A stretch of DNA of 12,729 nt from RGIG7213 sp045124505 (GTDB lineage: Bacteria > Bacillota > Clostridia > Oscillospirales > CAG-272). Position 1 is the stretch's first letter. Each line of letters starts with the position of its first letter. The notes under the pieces are model-generated. The model had not been told where the DNA came from. It worked only from the letters and a program-made list of their open reading frames with translations, and did no database searches. The stretch is taken from NCBI GenBank assembly GCA_045124505.1, contig JBGVLZ010000038.1, positions 1-12,729 on the forward strand, written 5' to 3'. A program made the translations under genes and the position numbers. This document shows positions 5,785-12,658 of the stretch, piece by piece.

Positions 5785-6903
5785 TCAAAGAAGTGAATCG
5801 TCCATTATAACGTATGCTTTGAAGTCATCTGCTTCGCATACCGCTGTTATATTGACGCTTTTTTCGGAAAATTTGTTTTTCTTTTTCTGTGATATTATTT
5901 CACTGTCAAGCTCTGCAAAAAAGTTTTCGTTTACTTCTTTTTTGTAACCGCCGTCTTCAAGTGCATACTTTTTCATTATGTGTATGCCGTATGCGCTTGT
6001 GACGCTTTTTATTTCTCCGTCTTTCATATCGAATGAGGCGTTTAAGAAGTTTTCCTCATACGGTGAGCTTTTTGTAAGGAAATATCCGTCTGTATAGTAG
6101 GTCATTCCCTCGTCCTCGCCGTACTTTTCGATAAGCTTTTCAAAGTCTTCTCCGCTTTGAGCCTTTTCGAATATTTCAGCGGCAAGAGTTGTTTTCACTG
6201 CTATTTCTTCATTTGTCAGCTTTTCCGTCTTATAATATCCCGTTGACGGGTCCATAATGCGCTCGCCTTTGTCGTCAAGCACGTATTTGTCCTTTGTGTT
6301 TACAAGTACGTGCTTTACACGTACATAATTTTCACGGTAGTAATTATCCCTGTCTTCGTCTGTGACCTTGTCAGTACCAAGCTCACCGTAAAGATAATCC
6401 TCCACCATCGTTCTTTTTATTTCAAATTCGTATATTTCACGGAGCTGTTTTATATTGAGCTTGTATTCCGAAAGGTGCTTGTTGAGCGCACTGCGTGAGC
6501 CTGCCGATTTTATGTCTTCATCGATGAATTGATCGATCGAAAGCTCTATTTGTTCCTCAGCACCCTCTATTTCGCCAAGTTTGTACTCATCGTAAAGGGC
6601 AAGGCAGATGACGATATCGGAAATGTAGGACTCCGCCTGCTCCTTCGTCAGCTCATACAGCGACCTTTCGGAAATTTCCGTGTCCCAGAAATCCTCGGTA
6701 TAATCAGACTCGGTCACGGTTCCGCTTTGCAAAAACGTATTCAAAAATTTTGTTTTGTAGTATGCAAGCCAATAATCATACTGCTTTTCGGTAATTCCGA
6801 ATTCACCGCAGGCAATAACGTAAGGCTCTTTGTTGTCGGCACAGCCGCACAGAAGCGAAAGGAAAACTGACAGCAAAAGAATTGCCGATATTATTTTTTT
6901 CAT
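5785..6903 (-). CDS. PrsA/SurA-like lipoprotein foldase (parvulin-type peptidyl-prolyl isomerase), second gene of pair
   Basis: Such proteins assist folding of secreted proteins at the outer face of the membrane. The 372 residues start with a lipoprotein signal (MKK..., lipobox L18-C-G-C21). An alpha-helical SurA-N-like region (about 30-190) follows, then a parvulin domain (about 195-312) opening with RVKHVLV, passing GEDFEKLIEKYGEDEG, and closing with SVTSAYGIHIMKK. A helical tail (320-372) ends the protein. The parvulin domain has an insert of about 25 residues after RVKHVLV. I chose ATG at 6903 because it gives the lipobox at the right distance and has a GGGGG run six bases upstream; a longer frame starts at 6933 inside the previous gene. 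The gap to the upstream paralogue is 11 bases, so the two are co-transcribed. Isomerase activity is inferred, not certain. Confidence 0.85.
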   Translation of the reverse strand: MKKIISAILLLSVFLSLLCGCADNKEPYVIACGEFGITEKQYDYWLAYYKTKFLNTFLQSGTVTESDYTEDFWDTEISERSLYELTKEQAESYISDIVICLALYDEYKLGEIEGAEEQIELSIDQFIDEDIKSAGSRSALNKHLSEYKLNIKQLREIYEFEIKRTMVEDYLYGELGTDKVTDEDRDNYYRENYVRVKHVLVNTKDKYVLDDKGERIMDPSTGYYKTEKLTNEEIAVKTTLAAEIFEKAQSGEDFEKLIEKYGEDEGMTYYTDGYFLTKSSPYEENFLNASFDMKDGEIKSVTSAYGIHIMKKYALEDGGYKKEVNENFFAELDSEIISQKKKNKFSEKSVNITAVCEADDFKAYVIMDDSLL

Positions 6904-6914
6904 TTTGCCCCCGA

Positions 6915-8033
6915 TCAGAACATGTATGTCCACGATTCGCTGTATATAACTTCGTTAATGGGATATTTTGCGATTATTTCTTCGTTTATTTCTATCTGGT
7001 CAAAGTAACCCATAAGCTTCTGCTTGAACTTTTCTTCCTCTACAAGCTCGTTGAAATTCTTGAAATCGTCTTTGTTTTCCGTATGCTCGTAACCGCCCTC
7101 GTCAAGCTCGATCTTCTTTATAAGGTGAAGACCGTAATTGGACTTGATAAGCCTTACTTCGTTTATTTCCATTTCCTTTATCGGTTCGGAAATTTCGGCA
7201 AAATAGTTATCAACAGACGTTGTTTTTGCGTTGAAATAGTGACCATAGGGGTATTTTTCGTATGAAAGCTCCTCTGTGTTTTCGATGATGAGCGTATCGA
7301 AATCCTCACCGTTTTCGGCACGTGCAAGAAGCGACTGTGCATGGGTGAATTTTTCTTCCCATCTTTCGTCCGTCAGCTCCTCTGTCATGGCTATACCGTA
7401 TTGGTCGAACTTTATTTCTCCGTTTTCGTCACGCACAAAGTCAACATCCATTATGTATAAATGCTTGTAGCGGTAGTAACTGTCACGGTAATATGCATCT
7501 CTGTCGGACTTTTCTACGACTTCTTTGCCTTCCTCACCGTAAAAATAGTCCTGAAGGGCTTCTGCCTTTGCATCTGTCATGAAAATATCGTGCATGTCAT
7601 CAGGTGTAAGGCCGAGCTTTTGCATCAACTCGTCTTTTTCAAATTCTTCCTCACCGCCGATACCGAGCAAAAGTCCGTCTATCATCGCCTTAAGCTCATC
7701 CTTTTTTCCCTTTGACAAGGAAAGGCGGTTTTCTTTGAAGAGATATTCCGCAACGAGCTTTGTTTTTATAGCCGTCAGGGAAACGTCCTGCAGATACTCT
7801 GCAACTGTAACGCCGTTTGAAGACGATGACCAGAATTCCTCCGTATCATCCTCCCCGAATGTGTATATCCAATAAGGACGGTAGCAGGACATGTAATATG
7901 CGTATGCTTCCTCGCTCATCTTTACTGAACCTATTTTCATTGCATAGCTTCCCGAAGCTGAGCATGATGCGGCAGAAAATATCATGCAAACACAAATAAT
8001 TGTGCATATAATACCGAAATAAAACTTTTTCAC
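6915..8033 (-). CDS. PrsA/SurA-like lipoprotein foldase, first gene of pair
   Basis: This 372-residue paralogue of the next gene has the same plan. It begins with a lipoprotein-type signal (AAS-C24, a loose lipobox) and has a helical N-terminal region. A degenerate parvulin-like region (about 188-308) opens with YRYKHLYI, passes NGEDFDTLI, and closes with KSNYGLHLIKKIE. Both proteins share a D-R-D-x-Y-Y-R block just before this region and an E-D/E-GGY block after it, pointing to tandem duplication. This copy is the more degenerate in the parvulin core, so it may act mainly as a chaperone. It starts with GTG at 8033, supported by GGAGGT (8043-8038) just upstream. The promoter at 8067-8095 drives both genes. 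Confidence 0.8.
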   Translation of the reverse strand: MKKFYFGIICTIICVCMIFSAASCSASGSYAMKIGSVKMSEEAYAYYMSCYRPYWIYTFGEDDTEEFWSSSSNGVTVAEYLQDVSLTAIKTKLVAEYLFKENRLSLSKGKKDELKAMIDGLLLGIGGEEEFEKDELMQKLGLTPDDMHDIFMTDAKAEALQDYFYGEEGKEVVEKSDRDAYYRDSYYRYKHLYIMDVDFVRDENGEIKFDQYGIAMTEELTDERWEEKFTHAQSLLARAENGEDFDTLIIENTEELSYEKYPYGHYFNAKTTSVDNYFAEISEPIKEMEINEVRLIKSNYGLHLIKKIELDEGGYEHTENKDDFKNFNELVEEEKFKQKLMGYFDQIEINEEIIAKYPINEVIYSESWTYMF

Positions 8034-8066
8034 GGTTACCTCCGAAAAATATCTTGTTTGCGAAGT

Positions 8067-8095
8067 ATTATATCATACATAAATACTTATTTCTA
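8067..8095 (-). promoter_or_regulatory. Promoter of the foldase operon
   Basis: On the minus strand TAGAAA (8095-8090) and a perfect TATAAT (8072-8067) are 17 bases apart, about 34 bases before the GTG start. An inverted repeat, AAGTATT (8063-8069) with AATACTT (8082-8088), overlaps the -10 box and the spacer. It could be an operator. Confidence 0.65.
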
Positions 8096-8142
8096 TAATG
8101 TACGTGATAATTTTTTTTGAACGGCTTTTATCGTTCTTTCGG

Positions 8143-8171
8143 TTGACAAACAATTTTCCTTGTGATATACT
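8143..8171 (+). promoter_or_regulatory. Sigma-A-type promoter of the alpha-galactosidase gene
   Basis: TTGACA (8143-8148) and TATACT (8166-8171) are 17 bases apart, about 43 bases before the ATG. It is back to back with the foldase promoter. The leader contains AAGGGGA (8201-8207), seven bases before ATG. I saw no catabolite-repression (cre) palindrome near it. Confidence 0.8.
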
Positions 8172-8214
8172 GTGTGGGATAAAGAATTATTACTTTTAAT
8201 AAGGGGATATAAAT

Positions 8215-10062
8215 ATGATAAAGCCGCAGTTTTCTTTCCTGTATGACGGTAAGCCGTATGATGGGAACGGAGCAATAAAAACAACGCTTGAAGTTAAAAA
8301 GCACGAGAAGTTTGATGCTGTTGAATGGGTGGTTTGGTATGAAAACACATCGGAGCAAAACAGCGGAATACTTTCGGAAATAAGAGATATAGATGCAGTT
8401 CTCACACTTCCCGAATACGTACATGAATTTATGGGAAACCGCTACACAGCAGAGGCTCCCAAGGTCATCTGGACACAGGGACTTGTCGAGGGTGAGTCGT
8501 ATTCGTATGACGATGAAAGATCCGCTGAGGAATTTTCATATCACACGAAATATTTTTATAACAAAGCTGTTGAATATACATTTGAAAACGGTGAGGGCAG
8601 ATGCTCTGATGAAATAATGCCGTTTTTTGAGGTTGCATGCAAGGGCAAAGGTTATATCGTTGCCGTAGGCTGGACGGGAAGCTGGTGTGCAACGCTCAAA
8701 CGTGAGGATGAAGGGGTACGCTTCAAGGCTGGACTTCGTTATGCTGAGTTTTATCTTAAACCCGGCGAACGTGTAAGAGGTGCTTCAATACTCGTTATGG
8801 AATATAACGAAAATGACGACAGATACAACAAATTCCGTGACCTTATGTGGGCTGAATACACACCCAAGGCGCTTGTAAAGCAGCGCCACGGTCTGCTTGC
8901 AAATCTGTTCTGGGGAAGCTTACCAAGTGATGAAATGATAAACCGCATCAAACGCTTCCGTGAAAACGGTGTTGAATTTGATGAATACTGGATAGATGCC
9001 GCATGGAACGGCAAAAAGGCAAAGAGCGACTGCAACTTCGACAGCATCTGGGCAGACGAAGTAGGTGACTGGGAGGTAAAGCTTGATGCTCACCCCGACG
9101 GCTTCCTTGATGTCGTTGCAGAGGCTGAAAAAAGTAATGCCGGCTTTATGCTGTGGTTTGATACTGAAAAGGCGGCAAAGGTCGCACCTATTGCCAAGGA
9201 GCATCCCGAATATTTTATAGATGCGGGTGATGTTTATCTGCTTGCCGACTTTTCCAAAAAGGAAGTAAGAGATTATTATTACGAGATACTCAGAAATCAC
9301 ATAAAGACGCTCAATATCCGCTGCTACAGACAGGATTTCAACTGTACACCCGATATTTTCTGGAAGAAGGCAGATGAAGAGGGCAGACGAGGAATTACCG
9401 AAATATACCACATTCTTGGTATGTATGAGCTGTGGGATAAGCTCATAGCGGAATTCCCTGATCTCATTATTGATAACTGTGCTTCAGGCGGCAGACGAAT
9501 CGATATTGAAACGCTCAGACGCTCTCTTATGCTTTATAAGACGGATTATCAGTGTATCTTCAATCCCAATCCCGACGTTACAAATGTACACAACACAAAC
9601 GCTTCCCGCCTTTTCCCCATCACAGGCTGTTCGACAAAGAGAAAGATGGACACATATGCGGCAAGAAGCACATATTCGGCAACGTGGGGCATTGGCTCAT
9701 ATGCAACGATATTCCACTCAATGACGGATGATGAAATAAAATGGCTCGGTGAAACCGTAAAGGAATACAGAAAGATACGTAATTATTTCACGTGCCACTT
9801 CCACAACTTCGGTTCAGATAAGCTCGACACCACATCGTGGGTGATCTGGCAGTACCACGATAAGGACGCTGATGAAGGTATGGTCATGGCATTCAGACGT
9901 GAAAATTCACCGTGCTGTACATCAAAGATCACGCTTAAGGAGCTTTCGGGTGAATACACCTTCACAAGCCTTGATACAGGCGCATCGTTTGTCGGCGGTG
10001 CAGAACTTACGATCGAGCTTCCCGAAAAGTATTCTTCAACTATTATCACATACAAAAAATAA
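8215..10062 (+). CDS. Alpha-galactosidase, glycoside hydrolase family 36 type
   Basis: The enzyme should remove terminal alpha-galactose from oligosaccharides such as melibiose or raffinose-type sugars in the cytoplasm, as there is no signal peptide. Its 615 residues comprise an N-terminal beta domain (about 1-220), a TIM barrel (about 225-525) and a C-terminal beta domain. Barrel landmarks are FDEYWIDAAWNG, FMLWFDTEKA, CYRQDFN with the expected nucleophile D374, and DNCASGGRRIDIE with C422 and the expected acid/base D430. The nucleophile motif QDFN replaces the common K-W-D-x-N. At 615 residues it is shorter than many family-36 enzymes of about 700 residues. It has a promoter and terminator of its own, with no sugar transporter beside it. 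The downstream XRE-type regulator is not clearly linked. Substrate specificity cannot be told from this reading. Confidence 0.85.
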   Translation: MIKPQFSFLYDGKPYDGNGAIKTTLEVKKHEKFDAVEWVVWYENTSEQNSGILSEIRDIDAVLTLPEYVHEFMGNRYTAEAPKVIWTQGLVEGESYSYDDERSAEEFSYHTKYFYNKAVEYTFENGEGRCSDEIMPFFEVACKGKGYIVAVGWTGSWCATLKREDEGVRFKAGLRYAEFYLKPGERVRGASILVMEYNENDDRYNKFRDLMWAEYTPKALVKQRHGLLANLFWGSLPSDEMINRIKRFRENGVEFDEYWIDAAWNGKKAKSDCNFDSIWADEVGDWEVKLDAHPDGFLDVVAEAEKSNAGFMLWFDTEKAAKVAPIAKEHPEYFIDAGDVYLLADFSKKEVRDYYYEILRNHIKTLNIRCYRQDFNCTPDIFWKKADEEGRRGITEIYHILGMYELWDKLIAEFPDLIIDNCASGGRRIDIETLRRSLMLYKTDYQCIFNPNPDVTNVHNTNASRLFPITGCSTKRKMDTYAARSTYSATWGIGSYATIFHSMTDDEIKWLGETVKEYRKIRNYFTCHFHNFGSDKLDTTSWVIWQYHDKDADEGMVMAFRRENSPCCTSKITLKELSGEYTFTSLDTGASFVGGAELTIELPEKYSSTIITYKK

Positions 10063-10074
10063 ATCAAAAGCAAG

Positions 10075-10098
10075 ACCGACCGTTTTTAGGTCGGTTTT
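10075..10098 (+). terminator. Intrinsic terminator of the alpha-galactosidase gene
   Basis: ACCGACC (10075-10081) pairs with GGTCGGT (10089-10095), with loop GTTTTTA, followed by TTT-G-T. It lies 12 bases after the stop codon. Confidence 0.85.
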
Positions 10099-10200
10099 GT
10101 ATATTTGACTTCAAAACACGTAAAAATAAGGGAAATATTTGAAATTCCCGTATTGCGAGAGTGATTCTTGCGTTTTCGGGTGGTAATCTCTTTGACAAAA

Positions 10201-10209
10201 TGGTAGAAT
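10201..10209 (+). promoter_or_regulatory. Candidate extended -10 promoter of the membrane regulator
   Basis: TGG-TAGAAT is an extended -10 element (TGn plus a 5-of-6 -10 hexamer) 34 bases before the ATG. A TTGACA lies too close upstream (10192-10197) to act as its -35. The start has AAGGAAGG as ribosome binding site. Upstream, 10120-10170 holds two weak inverted repeats (GGGAA/TTCCC and GCGAGA/TCTTGC) of unclear meaning. Confidence 0.45.
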
Positions 10210-10243
10210 TTCAGCAACAAATGACCAAAGGAAGGTATAACCT

Positions 10244-11584
10244 ATGGAAAAGAAAACAATAGGTAAATTTATATCCGCTTTAAGACGTGCAAACGGAATG
10301 ACACAAAAGGAGCTTGGAGAAAAGCTGTTTGTGTCCGATAAGACGGTGAGCAGATGGGAATGTGACGAGTCAACGCCTGAGCTTTCGCTCATACCCGTGA
10401 TAGCCGAGATCTTCGGCATCACAACAGATGAACTTTTGAGAGGCGAGCGTAACAACCCCGACAAAGAACCGTTGCGCACTGAGGAAGAGATAAACAAAGA
10501 AAAATCAAAAAGCGATAAGCAGTTTAACCGTATGCTTGATCTGAAAAGCAGAAAATATAAAAATCTTACGCTTATATCATTCGGTATCACTTTTCTCGGA
10601 CTTATTACCGCCGCTATAATCAATCTCGGATTTTCAAAAGGTCTTATTGCCTTTTGCGTGGCAACCGTGCTTTTTGTTGCAAGCGAAATATGCCAGATAT
10701 GCTTTACAATAAATTCCCGCATCACACCGGATGAAGATGATGATACATACACAGAGAAAATACAAAAGGCAAATACATCATTTGTAAAAACTGTCGTTAT
10801 TATTTCATTTCTCAATATTGCCGCACTTTTCTTCTGCTTGCCCTTGGTAACGCTTATTGACGGAGCAAATTTCGGACTTGCGTTTGAGGATTGGCTTGCA
10901 TACGGATTTTTGTTTGCAGCCGTCGGCTTCTTTATATGTTACATAGCATATGAACTTTTAATTTCAAAATCTTTTGTCGATAACGGCTTGCTTGTATTCG
11001 ACGAATCAGAAAGAGAAAGATATTTCAAAAAAAGAAATTTACTCAAAAAGACCTGTGCGATTTCGTTGAGTGTTTTGCTTATACTTTATGTATGTATCGG
11101 AGTTTTAAATTCTGTCGATGAATACAACTACACGGAAAAACTCGTATTCAATACCTGCGAAGAATTCAAAGAATATGTTGAAAATGATTGTAAAAAGGCA
11201 TTTTCAGGCGGCTACGGAGATAATTACGCCTTTACATATACGGAAATAATGTCACCCGACGACACATCGCATAATATAATAATCGAAGAAGATACGGATA
11301 CGGGTGATGAATATGAAAAATTCGCTGAGCACGACAAAATACTCGACAACAGCGGTAACGTTATATGTGAATATTTCTATTATCCTATTCTTTACCAAAA
11401 AATCACATTCGGTGAAAATAACGACAGAACACCTATCACTGTGGTAACCTCACAGGCGTATAACGATGTGTGGTCAACATTTAATGATATCAGAAGCTGG
11501 ATAGAATTTTTTATGATAACAGACATTCTTACAGCCGCAATTGTTTATTTTGTAAAGGCTTATAAAATTAACAAAGAATCTTGA
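10244..11584 (+). CDS. Membrane-embedded XRE-type transcriptional regulator
   Basis: Residues 7-62 form a Cro/C1-type helix-turn-helix (IGKFISALRRANGMTQKELG, then VSDKTVSRWE and TPELSLIPVIAEIFGIT). A charged linker (68-105) leads to six predicted membrane helices at about 107-128, 133-156, 181-206, 218-241, 268-289 and 419-438. With the DNA-binding end inside, the polar stretch of about 130 residues between helices 5 and 6 (290-418) would face outside and could sense a ligand or envelope state. The 446 residues are far longer than a plain XRE repressor. No histidine kinase or other partner is next to it, so it would be a one-component membrane regulator. Its targets are unknown; the promoter upstream of its own gene or the DUF3885 gene downstream are possibilities only. 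Confidence 0.85.
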   Translation: MEKKTIGKFISALRRANGMTQKELGEKLFVSDKTVSRWECDESTPELSLIPVIAEIFGITTDELLRGERNNPDKEPLRTEEEINKEKSKSDKQFNRMLDLKSRKYKNLTLISFGITFLGLITAAIINLGFSKGLIAFCVATVLFVASEICQICFTINSRITPDEDDDTYTEKIQKANTSFVKTVVIISFLNIAALFFCLPLVTLIDGANFGLAFEDWLAYGFLFAAVGFFICYIAYELLISKSFVDNGLLVFDESERERYFKKRNLLKKTCAISLSVLLILYVCIGVLNSVDEYNYTEKLVFNTCEEFKEYVENDCKKAFSGGYGDNYAFTYTEIMSPDDTSHNIIIEEDTDTGDEYEKFAEHDKILDNSGNVICEYFYYPILYQKITFGENNDRTPITVVTSQAYNDVWSTFNDIRSWIEFFMITDILTAAIVYFVKAYKINKES

Positions 11585-11631
11585 ATGTATACCTAAAGTT
11601 TTACATTTAAATTCTTTCTCGGTACTTTATT

Positions 11632-11710
11632 GCGCCCCGTCCGCACCCCCCACGGTTGGCTTTGCCAACCGACCTGCGGACAAGGGGCGCCGATATTTCC
11701 TTCGGAAATA
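11632..11710. repeat. Structured palindromic element, copy 2
   Basis: The stems are GCGCCCC (11632-11638) with GGGGCGC (11684-11690) and GTCCGCA (11639-11645) with TGCGGAC (11675-11681), with AA (11682-11683) bulged. Inside are six C plus A, a hairpin CGGTTGGC-ttt-GCCAACCG (11653-11671), and ACC. A second hairpin TATTTCC-ttc-GGAAATA (11694-11710) follows. The order of parts, the C-run, the AA bulge and the final hairpin match the element at 866-973, while both outer stem halves differ in sequence and keep pairing. It begins 47 bases after the stop codon of the membrane regulator. It could be a structured RNA in the 3' end of that transcript or a dispersed DNA repeat. Confidence 0.7.
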
Positions 11711-11761
11711 CCGGCAGAAAAACAAAAAAATCCGCTTAGGCTCCTTCTCATAAGGATGTTT

Positions 11762-11801
11762 ACAAATTTCGGCAGAGATATTGTTTTCTCTGCCGATTTG
11801 T
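11762..11801. repeat. Imperfect inverted repeat in the intergenic island
   Basis: ACAAAT plus CGGCAGAGA on the left (11762-11778, with TT bulged at 11768-11769) pairs with TCTCTGCCG plus ATTTGT on the right (11787-11801). This gives a 15-bp stem with an 8-base loop. There is no T-run on either side strong enough to call it a terminator. Confidence 0.6.
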
Positions 11802-11809
11802 GGCATAAT
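11781..11809 (+). promoter_or_regulatory. Possible promoter inside the repeat island
   Basis: TTGTTT (11781-11786) and CATAAT (11804-11809) are 17 bases apart. Transcription from here would run through the next two inverted repeats towards the DUF3885 gene, for which I saw no other promoter. The match is moderate and overlaps a palindrome, so it is tentative. Confidence 0.35.
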
Positions 11810-11820
11810 GGTGGTACATC

Positions 11821-11895
11821 GTAGGGCGGGGGCTTGCTCCCGCCGTGATGAACGCCTTGAATCTAAAATGCGGCGGGAGTAAACCCCCGCCCTAC
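11821..11895. repeat. Long GC-rich inverted repeat
   Basis: Two 25-base arms (11821-11845 and 11871-11895) match at 23 of 25 positions as inverted copies. They begin GTAGGGCGGGGG and end CCCCCGCCCTAC, around a 25-base centre. GTAGGGCGGGGG-type palindromes look like dispersed intergenic repeats of gut Clostridia; that is from memory and was not searched. The arms are far more GC-rich than the flanks. Confidence 0.75.
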
Positions 11896-11937
11896 AAAGG
11901 GGTATGGGCTTTGCCCTGTGCCTTTGTAATACAAAGG
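11894..11937 (+). repeat. Three alternating arms that form mutually exclusive hairpins
   Basis: ACAAAGG (11894-11900), CCTTTGT (11921-11927) and ACAAAGG (11931-11937) follow each other, so the middle arm can pair with either neighbour but not both. The first pairing encloses a small hairpin GGGC-ttt-GCCC (11906-11916). It overlaps the end of the GC-rich inverted repeat and lies 57 bases before the DUF3885 start. It could be a leader switch or just part of the repeat. Confidence 0.5.
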
Positions 11938-11993
11938 CGAAACTGGCGATAAAACAGAGAGGTAAATAAGAATTTGACGAAAGGAGTTATCTC

Positions 11994-12572
11994 ATGAGCA
12001 ATATAATCGAACAACTAACAGATAGTGAGTTTCTTTACCTCCAGCCGTGGTTTTACAATAACAAATTGGCTTTAAGATGTGAGTTGGGAATTGGCGAAGA
12101 TGATTACATGGAGAATGCTTTCTCCAGAGCTATACAAATTGCAAATGTTTTGTTTGCAAACAGAAAAATTGATGTAGCGTTTTTTCATCAATATTTTGAT
12201 TCCGATGGCTCCGTGCAGGTTGCTGGAGATTTTACATTGAAGATTGCTGAAAAAGTTAACCTCAACAAAAATTTACTTATTGCTGTGGGTGATATTGATG
12301 ATGATATATCTGCTGTAATAAGATGCATTTCATACGATATTGATTTCACTACCCTGGAAAGCATCTTGAAAAGTCAAATATATTGCCAAGTCAATCCGTT
12401 GGTAAGCTTTGTTTCTCTGGAAAACCAGTGCATTTTTTCCGTTTACGATGATAGAGGCTGCGATATAGTGTTTTTCAGCAATGAAAAATATAAAGAGTTT
12501 TACATAAAATTGGAGAAATATTTCTTGGATTATGACCGAGAAAAAATGAGAGAGACATTTGAGTCGATATAA
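11994..12572 (+). CDS. DUF3885 domain-containing protein
   Basis: The 192-residue protein is soluble and acidic, without signal peptide. Its C-terminal part has VYDDRGCDIVFF (150-161) and FLDYDREKMRETF (177-189), which match the DUF3885 signature as I remember it. LRCELG (27-32) and the following DYMENAFSRAIQIANVLF are also typical of that group. The family has no established function. AAAGGAG lies seven to eight bases before ATG. Codon use differs from the neighbours: 8 of 17 leucines are TTG, whereas I saw no TTG leucine in the alpha-galactosidase. Together with the repeat island just upstream and a strong hairpin downstream, this suggests acquisition by transfer. Some proteins of this kind sit in polymorphic toxin/immunity regions, but no toxin is visible here. 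Confidence 0.75.
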   Translation: MSNIIEQLTDSEFLYLQPWFYNNKLALRCELGIGEDDYMENAFSRAIQIANVLFANRKIDVAFFHQYFDSDGSVQVAGDFTLKIAEKVNLNKNLLIAVGDIDDDISAVIRCISYDIDFTTLESILKSQIYCQVNPLVSFVSLENQCIFSVYDDRGCDIVFFSNEKYKEFYIKLEKYFLDYDREKMRETFESI

Positions 12573-12599
12573 CTTTTGTCAATTAGATAAATTCCAATT

Positions 12600-12658
12600 T
12601 GGTACAATATAAGAGTAGGAACCCAATGCGAAAGCATTGTAAAACTACTCTTATTTTT
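12600..12658 (+). terminator. Strong hairpin with GAAA tetraloop, probable terminator of the DUF3885 gene
   Basis: ATAAGAGTAG (12609-12618) pairs with CTACTCTTAT (12645-12654). Inside, CAATGC-gaaa-GCATTG (12624-12639) forms a second stem capped by a GNRA-type loop, with an asymmetric internal loop GGAACC-like/TAAAA between them. TTTTAT follows. It starts 36 bases after the stop codon, so termination is the simplest reading. An extended -10-like TGG-TACAAT (12600-12608) stands immediately before it, so it might instead be the start of a small structured RNA or leader running off the window. The last 70 bases (12660-12729) show no start codon or gene that I can support. Confidence 0.5.

Noticed and set aside
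8920..9411. Open frame of 163 codons on the minus strand within the alpha-galactosidase gene
   Set aside because: The plus-strand frame encodes the conserved barrel motifs; the antisense frame shows no family features.
10140..10165. Terminator-like hairpin GCGAGA/TCTTGC followed by TTTT
   Set aside because: It has only six pairs including a G-T pair, and the true terminator of the upstream gene is at 10075-10098.
10111..10815. Open frame of 234 codons on the minus strand
   Set aside because: It lies opposite the XRE regulator's helix-turn-helix and first membrane helices, with serine-rich, low-order translation and no ribosome binding site. It is an antisense shadow.
11630..11824. Open frame of 64 codons in the intergenic island
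   Set aside because: It runs through two palindromic elements, so the frame is a by-product of the repeats; no ribosome binding site.
11821..11895. CRISPR array or insertion-sequence ends
   Set aside because: There is only one pair of inverted arms with no regular spacers, no transposase gene, and no target duplication that I could see.
12609..12654. Tetrahydrofolate or other known riboswitch, suggested by the GAGTAG stem
   Set aside because: Only the first few bases resemble that class; the required second stem-loops and conserved cores are missing.
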